64,000 nt of DNA from JANYHF01 sp963732765 (lineage in GTDB: Bacteria > Pseudomonadota > Alphaproteobacteria > Rhizobiales > Hyphomicrobiaceae): positions 1 through 64,000 of the forward strand of contig CAVTAS010000001.1 of the NCBI GenBank assembly GCA_963732765.1, given 5' to 3'. A program made the position numbers and the translations under genes. Shown here one piece after another: positions 25,248-33,951 of this stretch (positions are counted from its first letter, which is position 1; every line of letters starts with the position of its first letter). Under the pieces are notes generated by a model that saw nothing but the letters and a program-made list of their open reading frames with translations, ran no database searches and was not told the origin of the DNA.

Positions 25248-26300
25248 CTACGCCGTCGCCACATGCCGGAAGCCGTTGCGCAGCGCGAACGGTGCGCCGC
25301 CCAGCAGCACCGTCAGCATCTGCAGGTCCTGGAACTCGCCGTTCAGCGACAGGCGCGGCAAGCCCATCAGGTGGTCGCGATGCTCGGGGAACAACAGGCC
25401 CTTGTAGGTCGTCACGCCGGTCTCGAAGCCGGCCTCCCTGGCCAGTTCGAACTCGCGCGGGCCGCAGTCGGCTGAACTGCCGTAGGGATAGCTCATGTGG
25501 CGCACCGGGCGGCCGAGGCGATCCTCCAGGCCTTGCTTGCCCGAGGCGATCTCCTCGAAGCAGCGGGCACTGTCCAACTTGGCCAGCGAATAGTGATTGA
25601 CCGTATGCGCCCCAATTGTGCACAAGGGATCGGCGGCGAGTTGGGCCAGTTCATCCCAGGTCATCATGTTGCGCCCGGGCGCCATGGGATCGACGCCAGC
25701 TTGCTCACAAAGGTCCCGGGTGAGGGCGCGCGTCAAATCTTCGTCGGGGCCGCGCAGCCACCAGTAGAGCGCGCTCCAGGCCTTGCGCTTTTCGTCCTTG
25801 GTCGCACACGGAAACGTCTGCCGCTCGCCATCCTTGAAAACTGTCAGAGGCCGGCCCGCAGCGATCGCCGCCTCGAAGTTCTCCCACCAAAGATTGCCAT
25901 GGCCGTCGGCAAAGCGCGTCGGCACGTAGATGCAGTAGGGCACGTTGTGGCGTGCAAAAATGGGTTGTGCGTGGACCAGGTTGTCGCGGTAGCCGTCGTC
26001 CAGCGTCACGGCCACGAACGGTTTTGCATCGGCGGGATCGGTCAGGCGGCGCTGCGCCTCGTCCATGGAGACGAACTCGTAGCCCTCCGATTTGATCTGA
26101 TGGATGGCGGCGTCGAGGAAGTCGGGGGTGACGCGCAAGATGCCGTTGGGATCGAACGGGCGGGGCGGCGCGGGGTTGACCTGATGCAGCATCAACACGG
26201 CGCCGAGGCCGCGCGTGATCGGCGCCAGCAGGCGATGGCTGCCGGAGTGGTAGACGGCCGACAGAGCCGCGCGCATGACGGTGTGCTTGGTGATGAGCAT
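25248..26300 (-). CDS. polysaccharide deacetylase family protein (350 aa)
   Basis: NodB-homology (carbohydrate esterase 4) deacetylase, which removes N- or O-acetyl groups from cell-surface polysaccharide or peptidoglycan. VAVTLDDGYRDNL near residue 107 carries the catalytic and metal Asp pair; the HTVNHYSL segment near residue 230 gives the two metal His; YPYG follows near 280. The start is the ATG of MLITKHTVM; sequence upstream in frame is not protein-like. No signal peptide is evident. It could modify a lipopolysaccharide or capsular glycan; the neighbourhood gives no clue. Confidence 0.88.
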   Translation of the reverse strand: MLITKHTVMRAALSAVYHSGSHRLLAPITRGLGAVLMLHQVNPAPPRPFDPNGILRVTPDFLDAAIHQIKSEGYEFVSMDEAQRRLTDPADAKPFVAVTLDDGYRDNLVHAQPIFARHNVPYCIYVPTRFADGHGNLWWENFEAAIAAGRPLTVFKDGERQTFPCATKDEKRKAWSALYWWLRGPDEDLTRALTRDLCEQAGVDPMAPGRNMMTWDELAQLAADPLCTIGAHTVNHYSLAKLDSARCFEEIASGKQGLEDRLGRPVRHMSYPYGSSADCGPREFELAREAGFETGVTTYKGLLFPEHRDHLMGLPRLSLNGEFQDLQMLTVLLGGAPFALRNGFRHVATA

Positions 26301-26358
26301 GGATGGTTCGTAGCAAGCCTCGGGAGTCGCGACCGGGGCAATGCAAGCGGCGTGCAAG

Positions 26359-27369
26359 TCAGGCGGGAGGCGGCCCCAGGACGTCAGCCAGCGTCGCCAT
26401 CTCGCTGATGACGGCGGCCGCCGCGTCCAGCATCGGCATGGCAAGCAGCGCGCCCGTCCCTTCGCCCAGCCGCATCGACCAGTCGAAAACGGGGTCAAGA
26501 CCGAGCTTGGCCAGCACGGCGCGATGGCCGGGCTCTGCCGAGCAGTGGCCGGCGATCAACCGCACGGCGGTAGCGGGTGCGAAGTGGCAAGCCATCAAGG
26601 CTGCGGCGCCCGAGACGTAGCCATCCAGAACCACGGACATGCCGAATTCGGTTGCGGCGGCGTAGAAGCCGGCCATGGCCACCAGTTCCAGGCCGGCGAC
26701 GGCGGCGATGCTGGCCTTGTCCGTTCCGGGACGGGCGCGCGCGACGGCAGCCGCCACCACCGCGCGTTTGGAGGCCATCACTTTGTCGTCGCAGCCCGCT
26801 CCGGGTCCGACGGCCAGATCTAGCGGCACTTCGGCGAGCAGCATGGCGAGGCAGGCGCTGGGCGTGGTGTTGCCGATGCCCATCTCGCCGGCCGCTACAA
26901 CTTTGCAGCCATCGGCGACCGCGCGCTCTGCCTCCATGGCGCCAATCGCCCAGGCCGCGTCGAACTCGGCAACCGTCATTGCAGGTTCGAACGCTAAATT
27001 GCCCGTTCCCTCCCTGACCGGCGCATACCGATAATACTCCGGCGCGGGATCGAGCTGCGGCCCCAGCGTCCCCACATCCACCAACCGCAAATCCGTGCCC
27101 GAACTGCGCGCCAGCACGGAACTAGCAGCCTTGCCCGCTGCGATCGTCGCTACCATCAGCCCTGTCACCTCCGACGGCCAGGCCGATACCCCGGCCGCCA
27201 CGCAGCCATGATCAGCAGCGAACAGCACGATGCGGCGCGGGCGGGTCTGCGGTTTCAGTGTGCCTTGCGTCGCAGCCAGACGCGCGGCCAAAGCCTCCAG
27301 CGCGCCAAGACTGCCGCGGGGTTTGGCGAGAGCATCGAGATGAGCCATGGCGGCGGCGAGATCGATCAC
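26359..27369 (-). CDS. cobT: nicotinate-nucleotide--dimethylbenzimidazole phosphoribosyltransferase (336 aa)
   Basis: Cobalamin lower-ligand activation: makes alpha-ribazole phosphate from DMB and NaMN. Conserved segments are LAKPRGSLGALE near residue 15, FAADHGCVAAGVSAWP near 50, GEMGIGNTT near 160, GYVSGAAALMA near 250 and the C-terminal RLGEGTGALLAMP with the catalytic Glu. Start: GTG at 27369 gives the family-like VIDLAAAMAHL; another GTG at 27402 adds 11 residues. It is divergent from cobA, with cbiB nearby, so the three form part of a scattered cobalamin set. I found no cobalamin riboswitch in the 109-bp gap. Confidence 0.94.
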   Translation of the reverse strand: MIDLAAAMAHLDALAKPRGSLGALEALAARLAATQGTLKPQTRPRRIVLFAADHGCVAAGVSAWPSEVTGLMVATIAAGKAASSVLARSSGTDLRLVDVGTLGPQLDPAPEYYRYAPVREGTGNLAFEPAMTVAEFDAAWAIGAMEAERAVADGCKVVAAGEMGIGNTTPSACLAMLLAEVPLDLAVGPGAGCDDKVMASKRAVVAAAVARARPGTDKASIAAVAGLELVAMAGFYAAATEFGMSVVLDGYVSGAAALMACHFAPATAVRLIAGHCSAEPGHRAVLAKLGLDPVFDWSMRLGEGTGALLAMPMLDAAAAVISEMATLADVLGPPPA

Positions 27370-27478
27370 GTGACCTGAATTCCTTGACCAACGGGGTTCC
27401 ACGACCTAGGCCGTGCGCAACCAATTCAATTCTAGATTGTTTCCGGCGTGAGGCCGGGAGAAGGGGTCTTAGACCATC

Positions 27479-28234
27479 GTGACCGCGTTGCAAGCTCCCC
27501 AAACACGCGGCCGCGTTCTGCTCGTCGGCTCCGGCCCTGGCGATCCGGACCTCTTGACCGTGCGCGCGCTGCGCGAATTACAAACCGCCGACGCCGTGCT
27601 GTTCGACACGCTGGTGGCGCCGGCCATCCTGGAGCTGATCGGCCCGCAAGCCGAGCGCATCCACGTCGGCAAAAAGGGCTATGGCGACACCCGCCCGCAG
27701 GACGAGATCAACGCCCGCATGGTCGGCTTGGCGCTGGCGGGAAAGCGCGTGGTCCGTCTGAAATCCGGCGACCCACTCATATTCGGCCGCGCCGGCGAGG
27801 AGATTGATGCCTGCCGTATGGCTGGCGTGCCCGTCGAGGTCGTGCCCGGCATCACCTCGGCGCAAGGGGCGGCGGCGCGGCTGACGGTATCGCTGACGCA
27901 TCGCCACGAGGCCAGGCGGCTGCAGTATGTGACCGGGCACGACAACAAGGGCGGATTGCCGGACAGTCTCGACTGGCGGGCGATTGCCGACCCGCAGGCA
28001 ACCACGGTGGTTTACATGCCCCGCCGGACGATTGGCGCGCTGGCCAGGAAGGCGATGGAAGCCGGCATGGATCCCGCAACGCCAGCCATTGTGGTGGTGA
28101 ATGCAACCCGCACCGACGAAGTGGTCGTGATGGCGACTATGGGCACGGTCGAGGCGGCGGTGCTGGACACGGACACGCCCGACCCGACGCTGGTGCTGAT
28201 CGGCTGGGCGATGGCAAGGGCGCGCACACTATGA
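27479..28234 (+). CDS. cobA: uroporphyrinogen-III C-methyltransferase, SUMT (251 aa)
   Basis: SAM-dependent bismethylation of uroporphyrinogen III to precorrin-2, the branch point to cobalamin and siroheme. Signature 1 VGSGPGDPDLLTVRAL lies near residue 14, the second motif RLKSGDPLIFGRAGEE near 92, then VPGITSAQGAAA and HR in LTHRHEA. It is a single-domain enzyme (no CysG dehydrogenase part), 251 aa, as usual for CobA. The start codon is GTG. Symbol cobA is used in the Pseudomonas denitrificans sense; it is not the adenosyltransferase. Confidence 0.95.
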   Translation: MTALQAPQTRGRVLLVGSGPGDPDLLTVRALRELQTADAVLFDTLVAPAILELIGPQAERIHVGKKGYGDTRPQDEINARMVGLALAGKRVVRLKSGDPLIFGRAGEEIDACRMAGVPVEVVPGITSAQGAAARLTVSLTHRHEARRLQYVTGHDNKGGLPDSLDWRAIADPQATTVVYMPRRTIGALARKAMEAGMDPATPAIVVVNATRTDEVVVMATMGTVEAAVLDTDTPDPTLVLIGWAMARARTL

Positions 28235-28319
28235 CCGTGTCTTGCTCTTGCGCTGCGATTGGCCTCGGGCGACAACGGCGCGCTGGCCTTTCTGACTCAC
28301 CTATCCGACGGGTCTCCGC

Positions 28320-29093
28320 ATGTTCGACAAAATCGGCGCACTGTTCGGCCGCCCGGGCAAACCGAAACCGGTGCGCAGCCCGCTTGGCGAGGCGCTTCGC
28401 GACTATCCGCCGTTCACGCGCCCGCACCTCGGGGTGACGCACAAATCCGCCAACCGGCCCCTTAAGCTGCACAACGGCACGATCCTGACACGGACGCTTC
28501 CCGTGCTGACGCTCGAGCAATGCCAGGCCAATTTGGCGTTTCAGTTGGCCGAGACGCCACGGCGGCTGGAGTTGGTTCGCGAGCTGCTGCACGGCTTCGG
28601 CGTCGACACCAGCGACGCCTACCAGGATGCGACGCGCGCCGCGTTCCTCACTGCGCTGGGAACGTTTTTCCGGACCAAAGTCCCTGGCATATTCGAGCGG
28701 CGGCTGGTGGATGACCGTGGGTTCGGCCACTCGGACTATGCGGGGCCAGACATCGCTTTCTCCTTACTGTCCGACCTCGGGCTGCTGACCAGCGACATGG
28801 TTCTGCACGCGCGCCGCGGCAGCTTCTGGGGTCTCAATCTCGATCCCGGCGATCGCGAGATGGCCAGCTACCGGCGGCCCTGCGTGCTCGGCCTCAGCGA
28901 CCGTCTGTTCCCGGACAGTTGGCCCAGCTTCTGCTTAGCCGACGAGTGGTTTGGCGAGTATTGCCTGGCTGGAAGCACGGTGGGAGGCTTCAAGACAACC
29001 GAAGACCGATACGCCGAATTGCTGCATCGTTTCGTCGTATCGGACGATCTGCCCAAGCGCATGGCCACGACCTGGTTCAAGGATGCGCGGTAA
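28320..29093 (+). CDS. hypothetical protein (257 aa)
   Basis: I do not recognise a family. The protein is soluble, with a basic N-terminus (FGRPGKPKPVRSP) and no signal peptide or membrane helix. A helical segment around residues 65-95 (LEQCQANLAF, RLELVRELLHGFGV) is followed by a Trp/Phe-rich second half with SFWGLNLDPGDREM, FPDSWPSFCLADEW and TTWFKDAR. Codon use looks like its neighbours. It lies between cobA and cbiB on the same strand but with 85- and 72-bp gaps, so co-transcription is possible and a cobalamin role is not implied. Confidence 0.7.
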   Translation: MFDKIGALFGRPGKPKPVRSPLGEALRDYPPFTRPHLGVTHKSANRPLKLHNGTILTRTLPVLTLEQCQANLAFQLAETPRRLELVRELLHGFGVDTSDAYQDATRAAFLTALGTFFRTKVPGIFERRLVDDRGFGHSDYAGPDIAFSLLSDLGLLTSDMVLHARRGSFWGLNLDPGDREMASYRRPCVLGLSDRLFPDSWPSFCLADEWFGEYCLAGSTVGGFKTTEDRYAELLHRFVVSDDLPKRMATTWFKDAR

Positions 29094-29165
29094 GATGATG
29101 CAGATCCGGGAGCGTGCCCCCGGCCATCCGTCACCGGGGTTGCTCATGGTACGGTCGATCTGGAC

Positions 29166-30149
29166 ATGACGTTCCCCGACCTTAGTCTGCGCCTTGGCTT
29201 GCTTGCCGCCGCGCTCCTGATCGATGCTGCTGTCGGCTATCCCGATGCCCTCTATCGCCGCATCGGCCATCCGGTGACCTGGATCGGCGCGCTGATTTCG
29301 GCGCTGGACCGATGGCTTAACCGCGAAGGCGCGGTACGGCTGGCGCGCAAGTTGGCGGGCCTCGTGGCGATGCTGCTCCTGCTCGCCGCTACGATCCTTC
29401 CAGCTATGCTGCTTCAGTCCGTTCTCGCGCCAAGCTGGCTCGGCTTCGCCGCTCTCGCCCTCATCGTCAGCACCCTCTCGGCTGCCCGCTCACTCGACAC
29501 CCACGTCGCCGCCGTGGCGGCCGCGCTTGAAACCGGGGGCTTGCCCGCGGGGCGCAAGGCCGTCTCGATGATCGTCGGTCGCGATCCAGATGCGCTCGAC
29601 GAAGCCGGGGTGTCGCGCGCCGCCATCGAGAGCCTGGCCGAGAATTTCTCTGATGGCGTGGTCGCGCCCTTGTTCTGGCTCGCCATTGGAGGACTGCCCG
29701 GGATGCTCGCCTACAAGGCCATCAACACCGCCGATAGCATGATCGGGCACCGCACTCCGCGCCATGAGGCGTTCGGCTGGGCGGCGGCGCGGCTGGACGA
29801 TGGGGTCAATCTGCCGGCTTCGCGGTTGTCCGCGCTGCTGCTGGCGCTGGCGGCTTGCGTGTTGCCTGGTGCGTCGCCAGCCAATTCTGTGCGCGCCGTC
29901 TGGCGCGATGCTCACCGCCACCGCTCGCCCAACGCCGGTTGGCCCGAGGCGGCCATGGCCGGCGCGCTGAGCCTCAAGATTGCCGGCCCGCGCGCCTATC
30001 ACGGCGTCATGGGCGACTTTGCCTATATGGGCGACGGGCGCGCCGAACTGACGGCAGCCGACATCCGGCGCACGCTTACTCTTTACCGGCTGGCGACTGG
30101 CATAGGCTGGCTGATTGCCGCGGCGGGGGCCATTGCGGCCAGCCTATGA
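29166..30149 (+). CDS. cobD: adenosylcobinamide-phosphate synthase CbiB/CobD (327 aa)
   Basis: Membrane protein that attaches aminopropanol (phosphate) to adenosylcobyric acid. Family motifs in order: AVGYPDALYRRIGHPVTW near residue 22, SARSLDTHV near 107, AIESLAENFSDGVVAPLFW near 155, KAINTADSMIGHRTPRH near 180, and AHRHRSPNAGWPEAAMAGAL near 250. About four or five hydrophobic helices (residues 5-22, 62-85, 84-102, 215-235, 310-325). Named cobD in the Pseudomonas/Rhizobium scheme, cbiB in Salmonella. Works with cobT and cobA in the same stretch. Confidence 0.95.
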   Translation: MTFPDLSLRLGLLAAALLIDAAVGYPDALYRRIGHPVTWIGALISALDRWLNREGAVRLARKLAGLVAMLLLLAATILPAMLLQSVLAPSWLGFAALALIVSTLSAARSLDTHVAAVAAALETGGLPAGRKAVSMIVGRDPDALDEAGVSRAAIESLAENFSDGVVAPLFWLAIGGLPGMLAYKAINTADSMIGHRTPRHEAFGWAAARLDDGVNLPASRLSALLLALAACVLPGASPANSVRAVWRDAHRHRSPNAGWPEAAMAGALSLKIAGPRAYHGVMGDFAYMGDGRAELTAADIRRTLTLYRLATGIGWLIAAAGAIAASL

Positions 30150-30156
30150 CCGCATT

Positions 30157-30285
30157 CTACCTAAGGCGTTTGGCGATCAGCCGGCGGCCCAGTTCGCGCA
30201 CGGCCTCGCGCGGGTGGCGGGCGGCGGCGATGAGTGCGAGGCAGAACAGCAGGCGGTCGAGGGCGGTGCGTTGGCGGTAGGGCAT
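30157..30285 (-). CDS. small basic protein (42 aa), hypothetical
   Basis: Short reading frame starting MPYRQRTALDRLLFCLALIAA and ending RRLIAKRLR. It has an AGGAG box 7-8 bases before the ATG, better than many larger genes here. A hydrophobic centre (LLFCLALIAAA) between Arg-rich ends suggests a small membrane-associated or helical peptide. It overlaps nothing and occupies the gap between cbiB and the XRE gene. No family recognised; it may be spurious. Confidence 0.4.
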   Translation of the reverse strand: MPYRQRTALDRLLFCLALIAAARHPREAVRELGRRLIAKRLR

Positions 30286-30437
30286 GGGTGGGCTCCTGGT
30301 TTGGGCCACCACTGTCCGCTGCCCCCCGCCTTAACGACACGGCCATTTCCTTGAATTTCCAGCCCCTTTCCGCCTTGCCGCAGGCTGATTGTGCGGATAT
30401 GTGAGGGTCGGACCTGTAGCGGTAAACGGGCTGAACG

Positions 30438-31205
30438 ATGACCGAAAGCAAGGCGCTGAAACTGTCGGGCGAGGAGAGTCGGCAGCTGGCCGTGCGCGTG
30501 CGCGAGGAGCTGGCGCGCCGGCGCATGACGCGCGAAGGCCTGGCCAATGCCGCCAAAATCTCCATCTCGACGCTCGAAAAAGTGCTGGCGGGCAAGCGCT
30601 CTTTCACGCTGGCTACCATCATCCGGTTGGAAGAAGGCCTGGGCGCGCGGTTGCTGGATGGACCGGTTTCACAACCGCGAAACGGCGCCATGGCCGATGC
30701 CAGCGCGCCGGACGATTTGGGCGGCTACAGCCGGACCGCCGTGTCGTGGCTGGAGGGCGGCTACCTGACGCTGCGGCCGTCGTTCAGCGAAAAGAACGCC
30801 GTCTACGCCTATCGAACCGATCTCTCCTGGTCGAAAGAGACGGGCACGCTGCAGTTCCGCGAGGCCGAGCGGCTGGACCACGACTATACCCAGTTCGGCA
30901 ACGTGGCCGTCCCGCATCAATCCGGGCACATCTATCTGGTCACCAACCGCCACGGCCAACACCGGCTGATCGTGGTCGCCCGTCCCACCATCGGCGGCGA
31001 GTTGCACGGTTTGCTGACCACGCTGCAATCGGGCAAGGGCTCGCACCTGAGCCCGGTCTCGATGCCGATCGTGTTGAAATTGCTCAAGGCGGCCGACCGG
31101 CCGCACTACGGCCGCATCGCCGATGGGCATTCAGCCTATGCGCAGTACGCTGCATTATTACGGCGGACACTGGACGACCAGTTCGCAGCGTTCCTGCCGG
31201 GGTGA
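30438..31205 (+). CDS. XRE family transcriptional regulator with C-terminal sensor-like domain (255 aa)
   Basis: N-terminal helix-turn-helix of the Cro/C1 type (residues about 18-72: LAVRVREELARRRMTREGLA, then ISISTLEKVLAGKRSF). An Ala/Pro linker leads to a C-terminal domain of about 150 residues with strands such as YRTDLSWSKETGTLQFREAE and HIYLVTNRHGQHRLIVVARP. The second half resembles no named ligand-binding domain I know, though similar two-part XRE proteins are common in alphaproteobacteria. Convergent with the HWE kinase gene, 8 bp apart. Targets unknown. Confidence 0.82.
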   Translation: MTESKALKLSGEESRQLAVRVREELARRRMTREGLANAAKISISTLEKVLAGKRSFTLATIIRLEEGLGARLLDGPVSQPRNGAMADASAPDDLGGYSRTAVSWLEGGYLTLRPSFSEKNAVYAYRTDLSWSKETGTLQFREAERLDHDYTQFGNVAVPHQSGHIYLVTNRHGQHRLIVVARPTIGGELHGLLTTLQSGKGSHLSPVSMPIVLKLLKAADRPHYGRIADGHSAYAQYAALLRRTLDDQFAAFLPG

Positions 31206-31213
31206 CGGCACCG

Positions 31214-32671
31214 TCAGCCAGCCAGCGCAACCGATTTGCGTGCCTCGAATAATTTGTCATCCTGCGACTTGGCCAGCAATACTTCGAGCGCGACGTCCAG
31301 GCTGTAGATCAGACCATCGGGAGCGTAGTCGGCATTCGCGATGTAGGCATCGCCATCATTCATCATGCGCCGCAACAGCGTATGGCCGAAGCCGGTGCGT
31401 TTGGGCGCGACGACTTTCGGGCCATTGTGCTCTTGCCAGCAGAGCCGGAAGCGTGGTCCCTCCTCGCCGCCGTCGAGACGCCAACGGATTGAAACGCGCC
31501 CCTTGGGCACCGACAAGGCGCCGTGTTTGGCCGCGTTGGTCGCCAGTTCGTGGATGACGAGCGCGAATGTCTGAGCCGCCGAAGCGTTCAGGACCACTGC
31601 GGGGCCGCCAAAGGAAATTGCGCCCTGATGCTCCTCGCACTCGCGCACGATGATCTTATCGAGCGGCGCGCCCTGCCAGTTGGTCTCGGTCAGCGAGGCG
31701 TAGGCGCGCGAGATCGCCTCCAGACGGCGCAACAGAGACTTGCGCGCCTGCTCCATCGTCTGATCGGTGACCAGGCTGCGCGAGGCCACGGACTGCACCA
31801 CCGCGATCAGGTTCTTGGTGCGATGGATGAGTTCCATGTTGAGTAATTTCTGGGTCTCTTCGGCCCGTTTTCTTTCTGAGACGTCCTCCCAGATGGTGCC
31901 GACGCCGATGATGCAGTCGTCGATGCCGCGCAGCGGATAGGCCTGCCCAACAAAATGACGAGCCATGAGGGCGCCATCGCCCGACGCCACCAGATCGTCC
32001 AGCTCGATCGGAGCGCTGCTAGCGCCAGTCTGCAGCACTTCCTGATAGATCGGCGCCAGTTTTAGGCTGCCGGCCGGATAGATTTCCTGCAGCGACTTGC
32101 CGATATGCGACTCCGTCGAGGCGCCGTTCATGCGCGACAGGGTTTCGCTGACGCGCACATAGCGCAGATCGCGGTCGAACATGCCAAGCCCGATGGGAGC
32201 CTGACGGTAGATCGATTCGACTTCGGCCGCCCGTTGCACCGCTTCTCTGGTCGTTTTGGCCAGCAACTCCTCGGTTGCCTTGCGGTCCGATATGTCGATG
32301 ATGACCCCGATCCAGCCCGCGACCTCGCCATCCTCGTCGACATAGGGCGACGAGCGTTCCAATACCCAGCGCCACTGCCCGCTGCGGTGCCGCATGCGAT
32401 ACTCGAATGAACCTTCCACCTTTCCAGCCAGCAACCGGTTCCAGGCCTGGCTGAAATGGTCCCGATCATCGGGGTGGATGGCCTGTTGCCAGGCATTGCC
32501 CAAATAGCCCTCGATACTTTGCCCGGTGAATTCCCGCCAACTTGGCGAATCGTGGATGACATCGCCATGTTCATCGAGCGTATAGACGACCTGCTTCATG
32601 ACATTGACCAGGGCGATAAGATCGACCCTGCCGTCCAAGATCGGGCCAATACCCCTCTTCTGGACATACAT
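31214..32671 (-). CDS. PAS domain HWE-family sensor histidine kinase (485 aa), probable PhyR kinase
   Basis: Likely input kinase of the general stress response. Two PAS domains (about residues 22-132 and 151-269) are followed by an HWE dimerisation/phosphotransfer helix with ELIHRTKNLIAVVQS (His near 283). The N box is HELATNAAKHGAL, and the WxE-type motif appears as CWQEHNGP; GFGHTLL closes the ATP lid. No membrane helix, so a cytosolic sensor. The start is the ATG at 32671, which has GGAGG six bases upstream; a TTG at 32713 would add 14 residues. It follows the phyR-type gene with a 45-nt gap and is probably its partner (PhyK/LovK class). Confidence 0.92.
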   Translation of the reverse strand: MYVQKRGIGPILDGRVDLIALVNVMKQVVYTLDEHGDVIHDSPSWREFTGQSIEGYLGNAWQQAIHPDDRDHFSQAWNRLLAGKVEGSFEYRMRHRSGQWRWVLERSSPYVDEDGEVAGWIGVIIDISDRKATEELLAKTTREAVQRAAEVESIYRQAPIGLGMFDRDLRYVRVSETLSRMNGASTESHIGKSLQEIYPAGSLKLAPIYQEVLQTGASSAPIELDDLVASGDGALMARHFVGQAYPLRGIDDCIIGVGTIWEDVSERKRAEETQKLLNMELIHRTKNLIAVVQSVASRSLVTDQTMEQARKSLLRRLEAISRAYASLTETNWQGAPLDKIIVRECEEHQGAISFGGPAVVLNASAAQTFALVIHELATNAAKHGALSVPKGRVSIRWRLDGGEEGPRFRLCWQEHNGPKVVAPKRTGFGHTLLRRMMNDGDAYIANADYAPDGLIYSLDVALEVLLAKSQDDKLFEARKSVALAG

Positions 32672-32716
32672 GCGCGCCTCCAAACGAGCTGAAGCCTTGG
32701 GCAAGCCTGACAACGG

Positions 32717-33571
32717 TCAGTTGGCGTAGATGTAGCCGTGACCCGATACTAGGGCCTCGACGATGTAGGCCTCGTGCGCCTTCGACTTCGCTTTTGCGTT
32801 GAAGAACAGGGCCTGGCTGACAACGGCGCTGATCTGTTCGGGCCGGAACGGTTTGGTGACCAGGAATGTCGGTTCGGGCCGCAGGCCGGTCAGGAGACGC
32901 TCGGGGTAGGCGGTAATGAAAATCACCGGGACGTTCACGGATTCGAGAATCTCATTCACGGCGTCGATGCCGCTGCTGCCATCGGCCAGCTGGATATCCG
33001 CCAGGATGAGTTTGGGGCGCCGCCGCGCCGCTTCCTTGATTGCTTGTCGCTTGGTGCGAACCACCGAGGTCACGTGATGCCCAAGTTGCACCATGAGGTC
33101 CTCAAGTTCGAAGGCGATCATAAGTTCGTCTTCGATGATCAGGACATCGGTGGCCAACTGCTCGGAAACAGCGCGATGAGCCGCATCCATTAGTCCTGCG
33201 AACTCCTGTTCGCCGACTTCAAGGATCTCCATGGCCTCGGACGGCGCAAAGCCTTCGATCGTGACCAGCAGAAAGGCCGGTCGAGCCAGTTCCTGCATGA
33301 CGACGAGATGGGTATTGGGTTCGAGCGCCGCTTCGATCGTCCCAGAAAGTTCGTTCAAATGCGCGCCGAGCGGACTGCGCCAAAGTCTCAGAAAAACGCG
33401 ATACAGAACATGGCGCGGATCGGAATGCAACGCGATCAGTTTGGGATCGGCCGCGATGTTCTGCAGGGTCGAAACGACCATCACGTCGCCTGCTTTCTGG
33501 TTTCCGGTAAGCAGGCGCGCGTAGCGGCGTAGATAGGGTAGGATGGTCGAGTAGGTATGTGCCGTTGTCAT
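32717..33571 (-). CDS. phyR: PhyR-type general stress response regulator (sigma-like plus receiver) (284 aa)
   Basis: Anti-anti-sigma switch of the alphaproteobacterial general stress response: when phosphorylated its sigma-like N-terminus captures NepR and frees EcfG. Residues 1-135 resemble sigma2 and sigma4 regions (PYLRRYARLLTGNQKAGD near 12; EGFAPSEAMEILEVGEQEF near 106) but cannot be a functional sigma. Residues 143-265 form a receiver with E147/D148, phosphoacceptor D192 (ILADIQLADG) and Lys in FLVTKPF. It lies in front of an HWE kinase and divergent from a short NepR-like gene, a typical arrangement. Confidence 0.95.
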   Translation of the reverse strand: MTTAHTYSTILPYLRRYARLLTGNQKAGDVMVVSTLQNIAADPKLIALHSDPRHVLYRVFLRLWRSPLGAHLNELSGTIEAALEPNTHLVVMQELARPAFLLVTIEGFAPSEAMEILEVGEQEFAGLMDAAHRAVSEQLATDVLIIEDELMIAFELEDLMVQLGHHVTSVVRTKRQAIKEAARRRPKLILADIQLADGSSGIDAVNEILESVNVPVIFITAYPERLLTGLRPEPTFLVTKPFRPEQISAVVSQALFFNAKAKSKAHEAYIVEALVSGHGYIYAN

Positions 33572-33760
33572 AGAGCATCGTCCTGTGGGCTACCGGGTTA
33601 CAAGTCCGTGACTTGAACTAGAGAATAGAGAAGAAGCCCTAAGGAGTAATAAAGTTGATCAATTGATTAATCCGGTCGGCGTAAATTTAATGGTTCTTAT
33701 TACGATCCCTTTACGTCGCTAGTTTATGGTGGCGCTAGGGATACCACGAGGGCGCAGGCA

Positions 33761-33922
33761 ATGCCGGACGTAAATCCATCCGATCTGCGGATACGCGAGG
33801 CCGTGACTTATGGCCTGGGCGAAGCAATGCGCAAGGCCTGCCCGGTCGATCCAGCCGCCAGCCTTCCAGACGCGTGGCTGGAATTGCTGGCGCAGATTGA
33901 AACTGCAGCCAAGGCCCGCTAG
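33761..33922 (+). CDS. NepR-like anti-sigma factor (53 aa)
   Basis: Very short protein: a helix-like REAVTYGLGEAMRKA, a short linker (CPVDPAAS) and LPDAWLELLAQIETAAKAR. This matches the NepR pattern in which G-x-x-LR begins helix 1 and (I/L)PD-x-hh-x-LL-x-x-h begins helix 2, the two helices that bind EcfG or PhyR. It is shorter and more divergent than usual NepR (about 60 aa) and lacks the usual acidic stretch between helices. The divergent position next to phyR and its kinase supports the call. No ecfG follows it; the next gene is convergent. Confidence 0.68.
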   Translation: MPDVNPSDLRIREAVTYGLGEAMRKACPVDPAASLPDAWLELLAQIETAAKAR

Positions 33923-33951
33923 CTGCTCTGCCCAAAACTGTAAACCAACGA

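Noticed and set aside
27370..27478. Cobalamin riboswitch between cobT and cobA
   Set aside because: The gap is only about 110 bp and I could not find a B12 box or the expected stems.
33600..33760. EcfG-type promoter in front of the NepR-like gene or phyR
   Set aside because: The best match, GGTTC-N17-CGTC near 33691, differs at three positions, too weak to report.
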